NCBI RefSeq assembly: GCF_002878395.1
Contig: NC_061118.1
Span: 85,667,840 to 85,731,839, forward strand
Origin: Capsicum annuum
Lineage: Eukaryota; Streptophyta; Magnoliopsida; Solanales; Solanaceae
Reading direction: 5' to 3'
DNA length: 64,000 bases
Shown here: positions 12,038-22,850 of the stretch, one piece after another
How positions within the stretch are numbered: the first letter of the stretch is position 1
Layout: each line of letters begins with the position of its first letter
Notes under the pieces: generated by a model
The model's input: only the letters and a program-made list of their open reading frames with translations
Databases searched by the model: none
Told to the model about the DNA's origin: nothing
Translations under genes and position numbers: made by a program

Positions 12038-12302
12038 TTATATCATCTGAGACCTAGTAAATCTGGCTGCTGAAATTTACTTAAAACATGAGAAATCTAA
12101 ATCAAATGCAAATATGAAAGTGTATCCAAAAATAAAAATCCATCAGTCATCTCTCTCATAGAAAAATAGTAAAGTGGACTACAATTGGACACTTTGCTAG
12201 GGAACTATGACTAGTTAGCATGGTTGGAACGATCACCTGTGGAGAAAATAAAAAAATACCAAGGAAGCAGCTATGCAGGAACTGAGGGTTGAAATGATGT
12301 AC
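12038..12302. repeat. Inner left arm of the long inverted repeat (hairpin)
   Basis: Pairs with 12346-12650. Aligned landmarks are TATCATCTGAGACC (12041 onward) with the reverse complement of about 12626-12645, GGACACTTTGCTAGGGAACT with its counterpart near 12440-12460, and GAAATGATGTAC (12291-12302) with GTACATCATTTC (12346-12357). A 43-base loop (12303-12345) remains. Transcribed, this would fold into a very long hairpin. Confidence 0.85.
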
Positions 12303-12345
12303 CGTAAAGAAAGAAACTTGTGCTAAGAACTTCTGAAGCAAAATT

Positions 12346-13150
12346 GTACATCATTTCAATCCTTGGTGTCTGGAAACTTACTTCCTTGGTGTTCTGTTAT
12401 TTTTCGTGTTGGTGATCATTTTGACCACACTAACTAGTCAAAGTTCCCTAGCAAAGTGTCTATTTGTAGTCCACTTTACCATTTTTCTTTGAGAGAGACG
12501 GGCTGACAGATTTTTATTTTTGGATACAGTTTCATATTTTCACCTCATTTAGATTTTTCATGTTTTATGAAAATTTCATCATCCAGATTCGCTACACTTT
12601 CCTTGGTACCCTATGTTTCTTTTTTAATAAGGTCTGAGATGATATAATCTTCATCAACTCCCTTTTCCCTTACAGTTATTCTTCTACCGTACCTTCTATT
12701 GAGTAATCATCACCCTAAGCAACCCAACCATATAAATTTAGGCTAGGACAATAACAATATTGATTTTCACTCTTAGTTGCAGCAGTGTGACACTTTGGAG
12801 GCCTTTCAAAGTCCATTAAATCCTTAAAATCAGTCCAATCACTATTGAATCTTGTAAAAGTGCCACCAAAACTTGATCTCTTCACCAAAATTGACACGTA
12901 AAGATTTGCAAAATCATAATTAAACCGTAACAGGATATCGACACCACCTACAAGGTCCCTCAGCCTTATCAATTTAGATGTATCAAACTTAACTACAAGA
13001 TTATAGATATTTTATTTAAATAATACATGCCTAATTAGTAAAAATAGCATTCACAAAATCTGTGTACTCTATGTATGTTTTTACGATAACATGATCAATA
13101 ATACATACCTCCCATATGAAGTGGTTCCATTTGTACGCAACTTATTCCTC
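12346..13150. repeat. Right arm of the long inverted repeat
   Basis: Complementary to 12038-12302 and, beyond the element 1 insertion, to 960-1486. The homology reaches outward to about 13147, where the reverse complement GTACAAATGGAACCACTT aligns with GTGCATCCAAATAGATGG-type sequence near 981. Arm length is about 800 bases on both sides. Confidence 0.8.
12650..13150 (-). pseudogene. Unrecognised ORF fragment, possibly N-terminal region of a MULE transposase (right palindrome copy)
   Basis: Minus-strand counterpart of 936-1440. An open frame at 12715-12972 gives MIRLRDLVGGVDILLRFN, then FANLYVSILVKRSSFGG, NSDWTDFKDLMDFERPPK and PSLNLYGWVA. Upstream (to about 13150) WNHFIWEVCIIDHVIVK-like sequence aligns with WIHFYVWELCINDKVI of the left copy. 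Here the LLRFN segment is open where the left copy has a stop, so this copy is the better template for the family. No catalytic motif is present. A relation to Mutator-like transposases is an inference. Confidence 0.45.
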
Positions 13151-13334
13151 AGAATCCATCTTTACTCTATCCTTTTGTGTTGGTTAGGCAAAAGTTGATC
13201 AACTTTTACTTCTTTATATCTACAGACAAGAGAAAAAAATTAATATCAAACAAGGGAAGAACAAAAAGAACATTACAATTGATGTATGCATAATTTAAAA
13301 AAAGGGTAACACAAAATTGAATAAATAAAACACA

Positions 13335-13640
13335 TTACAATAAGTGTTCCAATAGATGACCCATTAGTTGCAATAGATTCCTTATCTGTTCAACAAATAA
13401 GCCATCTATTATAACAGTTAACACATCTGTGGCAATAAATGGCCGACATATTGCAATATATAGGTCATCTGTCGGAATAAATCAAACTAGTCTTGCTAGT
13501 GGTTTAATTTATTCCAACAGTTACTCCGTCTGTTGCAACTGATGGGTCATCTGATGAATCTATTATTGGATTTATTCCAACAACTGATTCATTAGTTACA
13601 ATAGTTGTGGAATCTATTGCAATACCACCAAAATCAAAAA
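13335..13640. repeat. Minisatellite, palindromic TGTTGCAACA family
   Basis: Degenerate units such as TCCGTCTGTTGCAACTGATG and GTCATCTGTTGGAATAAATC between AT-rich spacers. Mirror position of the array at 741-935 relative to the palindrome centre. Confidence 0.7.
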
Positions 13641-14092
13641 CAACATCAACAATAGCATTAACAATAAAGAAACAACACCATATGTTCCAACACCATCAAA
13701 AACAACAACACCATATGTCCCAACACCACCAACAATATCAATAACAAAGAAAAAAACAAAAGAAATATAAGAAAATGATACTACCAACAAGGCTTTTTAA
13801 GTTCTCCCAACAGATGACTTTTTGAGCATATTTTAATAAAAATAATGGTTCGTTCATTCAAAACTTAAAAGTCACCTTTCTTTTAATTTTCTCAATAAAT
13901 AGGGTATAGGTAATGAGTAAATAAATTAAAACAACAGATATAAATAACCAATTAAAATAACATACAAAGAGAATATAGAAAGGAAAGAGCAATAGTGAGC
14001 CACGCCTATAATATAAAAAGTTAAGGGATCAAAACACCAATTTCAGCAAAGAAAAGATATAGATCGATTGAGATCTGAAAGGATCTTTATGC
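13640..14092. other. CAA/CCA-rich and AT-rich spacer
   Basis: From 13640 to 13760 the sequence is dominated by AACAACACCATCAA-type trinucleotide-like runs, roughly the complement of the GGTGTTGGT-rich tract at 41396-41745. From 13760 to 14092 it is AT-rich without open frames or recognisable motifs. Confidence 0.5.
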
Positions 14093-14097
14093 AAAAG

Positions 14098-15564
14098 TAT
14101 AATGCCCCACAATATTCTAAGTTTGATTCATCTCTTAGTTGCATGCTTAAGGGGTCCAAGACTTGAAAATTTCACTGAGTGTTGAGGACTTAGTCATTTT
14201 CAAGATCCCTAAACTTTACAAATCTCTACTTTGGCCTTCTTGATAATAAAATGTTGGTTTTTATGTTGATTCATGGTTATGGAGGTTAAAAGTGTGTATC
14301 GAGTGATTTTTGAGATTTTTGGACAAGGTTTGGGATGTGGTTGGACAGCCAAAATAGTGAAACAACATGATAAGGCCGCTATGCATTGCTCTGTACCATA
14401 GTGAAGTGCTCTGTGATGCATGGCTTTCTCTCCTAGAGTAAGCTTTGTGGTGTGTGGCTCTCTCCTGTGGAGAGAAAGGCATGGCGTGTCACTTTTTCTC
14501 GCTCAGTGAAATGATTTAAGAGACCAAGGGTCATTTAAGTCATTTTCCTCATCCTATTTCATCCTTAACATGATTTAGAACTTCCAAAAGGGCATTATTT
14601 CCCTATTTTACCCTAAAATGCTTTCACGAAACCCTCATCCTTCCCCAAGAACAAACCCAAGCTTCATTCTCAAGTAATCAAGGGTTCAAGCATCTAAGTT
14701 AATGGAATCTTCAGGATTATAGCTATTAAGGTATGTAGGATATTCATCCATGGGTCCCTCTCACCCATGGAGCCCCAAAAATCTTCTTTTCAACTAAAGT
14801 ATGGATTTTTCTCTTATTATGGAGTTTTTTATGTTCAAGATTGATTAATTTCATGTATTTCCTTAGTAAGTGAACTCAATTCATGTCCATGTATAGTTCC
14901 ATGAAAAGTCAAATTATCTTATGCTTCAACTTCCAATTCCTCATGTTATATCCAAGTTAATTTCATGTTACAATATCGAATTGTAAATTTAGCCATGTAA
15001 TTATGTTGTTTTCCTCATATTTAACATATTCTTATGTTCAAGTTTATGGCTCTCACATGTTTGATGAAATGTCTATATTTTGAGTCTTTGAACCATGATT
15101 TCATACTATAGTTTTAAGCCTTAAAATTATATTTTATGATCATTCAGTGCTGGCGGGTTATGAATACTTGATACCTACGTATTTTACATAATTTCAGATC
15201 TTTCAAGTAATAATTTTGGTTAAAAAATGAATATTACCATTTACTCAGTCGTTATGATCATGATGAGTAATGTCAATTGTTATGTTCAGTGAATTTAGTT
15301 TAGTTCAGTACTAGTGTCAGTTAAATTGGGAGAAGGTTTAGCATCAAGCAAATGCAGGAATGGCGGGTTCCCCATCAGTTTAGGTAGAGTCATTAGTAGA
15401 AGTCCCTGTATTCCAGAACTACGTAGCTAGCATAGGATATAAGGGGTCACCCATCAGTTTAGGTAGGATTTCCTCTCAGAGGTCACCCATAAGTTTAGGC
15501 TTGACACCCTGGTCCTTCAAGACACTAGTTTTGTTGATCGATACAGCTAGTGTTAGTACCCACG
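14098..15564 (+). repeat. Solo LTR, segment 1
   Basis: Homologous to 35892-36849 plus 38061-38570. Landmarks are the run CTTAAGGGGTCCAAGACTTG, GGAGCCCCAAAA and GGGGTCACCCATCAG. The segment ends CCACG, which is the left target duplication of element 2. Confidence 0.9.
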
Positions 15565-17876
15565 TATAATGACAACCTAGGACTGCCCCCTAGTCATCAC
15601 ACGATGCTTACAGTTCTAAGGGACCACAAGCTAACCCATAGGCTGGTACCTGTCGCGATCACTGAATAATAATATCATAATTGCTGAAAACATCTGATAT
15701 TGCCATAAGGTTTTATCACTAAAACCTTTACTAAATTATGAATCTAGCATAATATCAAAATCTGAAAAGCTAATTGTAGTTTCTGAAAAACCTCTAAACT
15801 AAATACTATGAGATGATGGGACAGGCCCCAACTAACTCTACTAACTACTGAGATAGAGGTAACAAGTAATATAATTTGTCCTTAAATTATAAGAACTCAC
15901 CACTGCTACTGTACTGTTGATGATCTGAGGGACTAAGTGTGATCCGAGAACTGAGCGTCAGTACTTTGAATGTACTGGTATGCTAAATGAGGTAGGCTGA
16001 TATGCATGGTGTCATGAACAAAACTAATAGTTAACTGAATGTTCATGTAAAACATGGAGTACTGAGTAGAGATTATGGAATCTATAGATACTAAAATATG
16101 GAGAATCTATAAATATCGAGTATGCATGAAAGTCTGTAAATACTGAATATACATGAATTTTTCTAGACACTGGGATTACATGACCAAGCTAATTACTTGG
16201 ACTGAGTAAAATCTAAAAACCAAAAAACTAAAAAATACTGATATCTGCATGCTTTTATCAAGAAACTCTAAGACTGCGTAACTGAATTGAGACTATAACT
16301 GAGACTATATCTGAGACTGTAGGAGGTATCATCTAATCGAAATTTCCCAATTTGAGCTAATCGGGGTCCAACCTATAACCCTAGTTGGAAGGGTGTTAAT
16401 ACTGTGCCACGGGTACTAACGATGGCTGTGTGGATCCACTAAACTTATATAATATCCAAAAGACTAAGGGTGTCAAGCTTGAACTGACGGGTGACCCTTG
16501 TGACATACCCTAAGCTGGCTACATAGTTCTGGATTATAGCGACTACTACTAATGACTCTGCCTATCTAATGGGGAAGCCACCATCCCTACACTCACTCAG
16601 TGCTAAATTCTACTCCTAACTAAAAGACTCTGAAATACTAGACTGTACTAAGTTTAACTGACTGTTCTGATAATGCTCATAGTATAATCTGAAGTTATTT
16701 TGAAGATACTAAAATGAGACTAAGTAAAAAGCTATGTTTTTTTACTATTCAATTCCCTATAACTCAAAACAATAATAGTAAAATGACATTAAAACTTGGA
16801 GATCAGAACATGAAGGCTCTTATTAAATAAATCACTATTGTTGGCATTTTATCAAACACTTGTAGTTCATGGTTTAAAACAATCATAGGAATATCATGGA
16901 ACTTGTAGGAATAACATAAATTCATCATAATAGCATTGAATCATGGTTTAATTCAATAAATAATAATATTAAAACATGGAGGATTGAATAAAAATAACAA
17001 TTTCATGGTAACATAGTACAAAATCAATAGTACATGGAGATTCATGGATGAAAACATAATTTAAAATCAAATAACTTGAAAAGATTATAACTTGGTAATT
17101 AAAATAGGATATTTGGACTCCATGGATGAAAGGAATCCATGGATGAACATCTAACATACCTTAATGAATGAATTTCTTCAAGTTCTTGGTGAATTCCTGA
17201 GGATTGGTCTTGAATTTGAGAGCTAGGGTTTCTTGTTCTTGGAATAAGAGATCTTTAATTGAAGATGAAATTGAATAATGAATGATTATGTCAATTGGGG
17301 ATAAATTTCATGTTTTAGGATGAGTTTAGGGATTAGAAAAACGACCCAAATACCCTTAAACAGATTTAAAACGTAAGCTGAAAATTGACTATCCCAATTT
17401 TTAGCCATGGCGCGATGCACCACTATCGCACCAAGCCACTGGAAATGGACAATTGGCACCTGGACAAACATCACGATGTGGAGATATCGCAGTAAACCTT
17501 TGGAATGCCAATTTGGCCACCTCCGTGATACGCCAACATCGAGGAGGCCCACTAGAAATTGACAAATGGAAAATTGGTTATCTCTGCGATGCGCCATGAT
17601 CGCAGAGTCATACTGGAAATTGAAAATTTTCATTTGGGATTCCTACACAACACGCTAAGGGTTAAAATGACGATGTTTAACAATTGAAAATTTAAATTTC
17701 CACAACTTCTTACCCGGTTATCAGATTAAGGAAAATTTTATATCATTGGAAAGCTAATTGAATTCCTACGCAATGGCAGGATCTAAACTGAAAAATGATG
17801 AGTGTTTCAAAATTTTTATTTATGAATACTCATGCACTGGTACTTAAATTATGCTAGGGAAATATGGGGTCTTACA
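15565..17876 (-). repeat. Element 2 3' LTR (left copy)
   Basis: On the plus strand it runs from TATAATGACAACC to GGGGTCTTACA. Compared with the right copy the terminal TG has become TA and three bases are inserted after position 6. It lacks about 50 bases found near 23250-23300 and a short repeat found near 23840 in the right copy. Confidence 0.92.
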
Positions 17877-17893
17877 ATATCTCCTCCTTGGGA
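17877..17893 (-). other. Element 2 polypurine tract
   Basis: On the minus strand TCCCAAGGAGGAGATAT directly precedes the 3' LTR. It is the expected plus-strand primer. Confidence 0.88.
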
Positions 17894-18084
17894 TAATTCA
17901 TCCTCAAATAAAACTAGTTAAGCTGAGGAAAGATATTAGGCAGAGCTTATTCACTAAACATGCATATCTATTGCATGAAATACATGACTGAACTGAATTT
18001 GTAAATGCACGATTGACATGAACATGATGTGCAACTGAAACTGAGCATGATAGAGAGAAATCTTAAGAAGATTAGTACCTTATA

Positions 18085-18490
18085 CTTAATCTGGATTAGC
18101 GAAGAAGAGGTAAGGGTACTTGGTCCACATACCTACTACTGCTTCCCAAGTGGCTCCCTTAATGGACTAATTCTGCCAAAGAACTTTGACCAGTGAGACT
18201 TCTTTGATCCTTAGTCTACGAACTTGATGATCAAGAATTTTGAATGGAACTTTCTCAAAGGAAAGATAGTTCTGAATATCTACACTTTCTAAGCAACTAC
18301 AGCTGGATCACCAATACACTTTTTCAACAATGAGACATGGAACACTGGGTGTACTTAGGCTAAATATGAAGGCAACTCAAGCTCATAAGCTACCTTTCCA
18401 AAGCGACTGAGAATTCTAAAGGGACCGACATATTGGGGACTGAGTTTCTCTTTCTTGCTAAATATCTTCACTTTTTTCATAGGAGAGCTT
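18085..18490 (-). pseudogene. Element 2 chromodomain and integrase tail
   Basis: Minus-strand translation gives ILDHQVRRLRIKEVSLVKVL, WQN, a stop, SIKGATWEAVVGMWTKYPYL. This is the same chromodomain-type end as in element 1 (KEVPLVKVLWRN there). Upstream (18340-18490) are MKKVKIFSKKEKLSPQYVG-like and FGKVAYELELPSYL-like pieces. Stops interrupt it. Confidence 0.85.
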
Positions 18491-18499
18491 TTCAAGTAC

Positions 18500-19420
18500 A
18501 CAAGGTCATCAACTTCTAGATCGAGATCCTTTCTTATTACATCTATATATGATTTTTGTCAGCTCTAGGCAACCATAAGCCTTTCTCTAATCAACTGAAC
18601 CTTGTCTAACGCATCAAACACCAAGCCAGGCCCCACTACTGCAACCTCACCTACTTCAAAAAAACTAATTGGAGATCTGCATCTCCTACTATAGAGCCAT
18701 ATGAATACTGGAATAATAACTGTTATTGTATACGAATTCAATCAAAGACAAGTGGTCATCCCAACTACCTTTAAAATCAACTGCGCATGCTCTCAGTAAA
18801 TCCTCAAGGGTCTAAATGTTCCTTTTTTCTTGACCATCTATTTCAGGGTGGAAGGCTATACTGAGATGGTCTTGGGTACCAAGACCCTTTTGGAATGCTT
18901 TCCAAAAATGATAGTTAAGCTGGGTACCTCTATTTGAGATGATAGATAAGGGAACACCGTGCAACCTAACTAACTCTTTAAGGTAGTGTTTGGCATAGTC
19001 TTCGGCTGAATAAGAGGTGTGGACTAGCAAGAAATGAGTTGATTTGGTCATCCTTTCTATGATAACCCAAATAGAATCTTGCTGATGATGGGTACGCGGC
19101 AAACCTGTCACAAAGTCCATGTTTACTTTCTCCCATTTCCACATGGGAATACTGAACTCCTGCATGGACTCACTAGGCTTCTGGTGCTCAATCTTAACTT
19201 GTTGGCATGTAAAGCACTTAGACACAAACTTTGCAATATCCTTCTTCATCCTAATCCACTAATAGATTTCCTGCAAAATGCAGTACATCTTAGTGGCCCC
19301 TGGATGAATAGAGTAATACGCACCATGCACCTATGTAAGAATTCCTTGCCTCAAGTCATCTACACCAGGCATAAATAATCTACCCTGACAACACAACACA
19401 CCATCTCCCCTTTGGGAGAA
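18500..19420 (-). pseudogene. Element 2 integrase
   Basis: An open frame at 18812-19249 contains FVSKCFTCQQVKIEHQKPSE (cysteine half of the zinc region), [56 protein letters not shown] and HPEIDGQEKRNI. The first catalytic aspartate is present. The second is asparagine (codon at 18932-18934), and the position of the catalytic glutamate in DGQAE of element 1 reads K. The protein is therefore catalytically dead even where open. The zinc histidines (about 19280-19330) and the C-terminal part (18500-18780) lie in broken frames. Confidence 0.88.
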
Positions 19421-19599
19421 AACCTTCACTTTCTAATCTCTGACTGATTCTTTCAACTTAACTAGACTGGGATGTCTATCTTGCTTTTCCTTTATCTCAG
19501 AAACTAGAGATGATTCCAAGCTACTCTATACGTACAGACTACCCTCTGCTGAGTCAAATAAGCGGACACCTAATCGGACAAGCTGATGGACTTCCTGAG

Positions 19600-20095
19600 C
19601 TAACTACTTCTTACCATCCTTAACATAAGCTACACTACCTATGGATAATCTACTGAGAGCATCAGCCACTACATTGGCCTTTCGCGGATGATAAAGAACA
19701 CTCATGTCATAATCCTTTAATAATTCCAACCACCTTCTCTGACGTAGATTCAAATCTTTCTGAGAGAATACATACTGAAGGTTTTTCTGATCTATGAACA
19801 CATCTACATGCACCCCATACAAGTAATGCCTCTAAATCCTTAAGGCAAACACTACATCTACAATCTCAAGATCATGAGTTGGATAATTCTTCTTATGAGG
19901 CTTAAGCTGTCTGGAGGAGTAGACTATGACCTTACCTCTCTGCATGAGGACACAACCCAAACCTACTTTGGTTGCATCACAATACCTAAAAAAACCATTT
20001 GAACCGTCTGGTAAAGTCAAGACTGGGGCTGAGGTGAGTTGAGTCTTCAACTTCTAAAAACTCTTCTCGCATGAATCTGACCACTGAAACTTAAC
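19600..20095 (-). pseudogene. Element 2 RNase H domain
   Basis: Two adjoining frames on the minus strand. The first (20050-19832) reads [20 protein letters not shown], then [20 protein letters not shown] and [14 protein letters not shown]. The second (19822-19604) reads [20 protein letters not shown], then [20 protein letters not shown] and [12 protein letters not shown] stop separates them. This would degrade the RNA strand during reverse transcription. Confidence 0.87.
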
Positions 20096-20099
20096 TTTC

Positions 20100-20960
20100 T
20101 TCTGAGTCAATCTGTACATGAGGGATGCAGTAGAAGAAAACCCTTCAACAAACCAACGATAATAGCCGGCCAAACCCAAGAAACTCTTGATACATGATGG
20201 AGAGATGAGTCTAGGCCAGTTTCTCACCACCTCGATCTTTTGAGGATCAACTTTAATGCCATCACCAGAAATAATATGGCCAAGAAAAGCTGTTTATCTT
20301 AGCTAGAATTCACACTTACTAAATTTAGCGAACAACTAATGAGCTCTAAGAGTTTATAACACTATTCTGAGATGGTCTGCATGATAATTTTTGCTACGAG
20401 AGTAAACAAGAATTTCATCAATGAAGACTATGGCGAACATGTCCAAGTACTGCTTGAACACTTGGTTCATCAAGTCCATGAAGGTTGCTGGGCATTTGTA
20501 AGACCGAAGGATATGACTAGAAATTTGAAGTGACCATACCGAGTTTGGAAAGCTATTTTTGGAATGTTACATTCTTTGACCCTGAGCTGATGAGAGCTTG
20601 GTTTTAGGTCTATCTTGGAAAAATAGATATCACCCTGAAGTTGGTCAACAAGTCATCAATTCTAGGAAGTGACCTTGTTGACGGTAGTCAGTATATATTC
20701 TGAGAGAACCATCTTTCTTATGCACAAATAGGACTGGTATGCCTCATTGGGAGATGCTGGATCTGATGAATCCCCAATCTAAGAGATCCTTCAACTATTC
20801 TTTTAATTCTTTGAGTTTAGCTGGAGCCATTTTGTATGGAGGAATAAATATAGGCTGAGTATTTGGGAAAATGCCTATTCCAAAGTCGATTTCTCTTTCG
20901 GAAGGAACTCCAGTGAGATCTTCAGGGAACACATATGGAAATTCCTTGACTAACTAAACC
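20100..20960 (-). pseudogene. Element 2 reverse transcriptase
   Basis: Readable pieces in order: [48 protein letters not shown], then [32 protein letters not shown] and [20 protein letters not shown]. The catalytic FIDD reads FIDE (glutamate codon at 20414-20416), a conservative but normally inactivating change. A short deletion near 20660-20690 joins the TDYRQ segment directly to the LPRIDD segment, and several stops are present. Confidence 0.88.
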
Positions 20961-20999
20961 AACTCAAGAGTTGGAGCTTCTGAGTTAGAGTCTTTGACT

Positions 21000-21450
21000 C
21001 ACAGAAGATGGTAAATACACCCTTTCGATATCATCTTTCTGGCTTTAAAGTACGAGATCAACTGACCCCTAAGAGCTATAGTACTACCTCTCAATTCAAG
21101 GACTGGTTCATTTGGGAACTAAAAATGAACTATTCTACTTCTATAGTCAACTGAGGCATAACATGATTGGAGCCAATCCATGCTGAGAATGACATCAAAA
21201 TCCATTATCTCTAACTCCATGAGATTAACTAAGGTAACTTTCTGAGATATTATGACCGGATAGTTCCTGTATACCTGTCTAGCTATAATGGAAATACCTA
21301 CTGGGGTAAACACTAAAAAGGGCTCTATTAGATTTTTGACACTAACTTCAAAGTTGACGGCTATATATTGAGTTACAAAAGAAAGAGAAGCCCCAGGGTC
21401 TAGTAAAGCATAAACATACAAGTTAAAGACCTACAACGTATCATTAACTA
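21000..21450 (-). pseudogene. Element 2 aspartic protease domain
   Basis: A clean open stretch at 21119-21421 encodes MYVYALLDPGASLSFVTQYI, then a central part with RQVYRNYPVIISQKVTLVNL, and MELEIMDFDVILSMDWLQSC. The DPGA active-site motif is intact, unlike elements 1 and 3. It is of retropepsin RVP_2 type and would mature gag and pol. It is still separated from gag and the reverse transcriptase by stops. Confidence 0.88.
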
Positions 21451-21479
21451 CGTCAGGAGAATTTTTCTTATCTTGGCGG

Positions 21480-22630
21480 GCCTGAAGAGAGTATAATCTG
21501 TTCGGACACTGACCACTGGTAGCACTGGAAGCGATGCCCTACAGAGTCGGGCGACCGGATGGATCTGATGACTGATGGGACTGGCCCTGTTGGTGTATAT
21601 CCCTACCTTTCTGAGCAACTACCCAACACTCTCGAATCTGATGGTCTGTCTTGCCACACCCAAAGCAAATATCACTATCCTCTCTACACTCACCCTGATA
21701 GTGTCTGACATATTTCTAACATAGAGGATTTATACGAGTACTACTAATACTAACCTAGGACTTAAAGCTTAGTACCCTATACCTATTGTTATTTTTGAAT
21801 TTGGGTATATGAGCACTGGCTGAAGAGGGTGTTAGGTCTAAATACCTCTAATGAAACTGAGGACGGTTACCACCTTTTAACTTTGGTTAATTGAAATTAA
21901 AATAACCCATTCTAGCCCTCTTATTTCTTTTCTCTCTCTCTCCATAATCTCCTACTCCTCTATCTGTTGAGCATGGACCATCAGCCTAGACAAGTCCATC
22001 TCACTAATAAGCATTATGGTCCTACACTGCTTGACCAAACTATTAGACACGCCAGATATAAACTTACTCATCTTGGACCTGTTATTAGTTACCACATGAG
22101 GAGTATACCTAGCTAACTGAGTAAACTTGAGGGAATACTCCCTCATGCTCATTCTGCCTACCTTAAGTTAATAAACTCTAACACTTTGGCATTTCTTAAC
22201 TCCAATGGGAATAATCAGTCGAAGAAAGATATGGAAAACTCTTTCCATTCTACAGGCCCCGCATCTACACCCCTATCAACTTTCCACTGCTTAAACCAAG
22301 TATAGACTATATCCTGCAACTGATATGTATCCAAATTAGCACTCTGACTAGATGTCACCCCCATTCATATGGATTCTCTTGAGACTTGCTTCCCGTAAAA
22401 GAAGAAGGATTCATCCAGGTGAAATCATTAATTTTAGTCCTAGCAGTATTTGCCACTGGGTTGGTCGGAATAGCAGTTGGCCATTCATTTTATGCTACTA
22501 CAGAATTGGTGAGAGTAGTGAATGTAGCCCTAAATTCTGAGTGGGAGATGTGCTCATCCAGAGGATTCGCCTGGACAGGCTGAGGGGCTGGCTGATTTAC
22601 TGTTCTTCTTCTATTCTTCTTGGGAGTCAT
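21480..22630 (-). pseudogene. Element 2 gag
   Basis: Starts at the ATG at 22630-22628 (MTPKKNRRRTVNQPAPQPVQ). Capsid-like pieces include MSMREYSLKFTQLARYTPHV, FISGVSNSLVKQCRTIML and DLSRLMVHAQQIEE (22152-21952). A canonical zinc knuckle, CFGCGKTDHQIREC, lies at about 21625-21666 and keeps all four ligands. Stops and frameshifts occur, for example near 22330 and 22170. Confidence 0.88.
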
Positions 22631-22833
22631 GTTCTATAAATGGAAGGAAGAAATAGATTAGATAGTGAGTTTAACTTGAGCTCATGCTCAATCGCATGAC
22701 ATAAATACTGAAAGAAGGGAAACCTTTCCTAAACACTTGTTTCCTTTTACCCATAAGTGTGGCGTGCTACACACCCATGGACAAAACTCTACTTGATGTA
22801 GCTTTCGTACTTCCTAGGACACTTTAAAATGTA

Positions 22834-22846
22834 GGCTCTGATGCTA
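22834..22846 (-). other. Element 2 primer-binding site (initiator tRNA-Met, degenerate)
   Basis: The plus strand reads GGCTCTGATGCTA, the complement of TAGCATCAGAGCC. Two changes from the canonical TGGTATCAGAGCC. It lies 4 bases from the 5' LTR. Confidence 0.85.
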
Positions 22847-22850
22847 AGTT

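Noticed and set aside
22352..22583. Plus-strand frames of 62 and 65 codons
   Set aside because: Antisense to the gag region of element 2. The minus-strand gag similarity explains the sequence.
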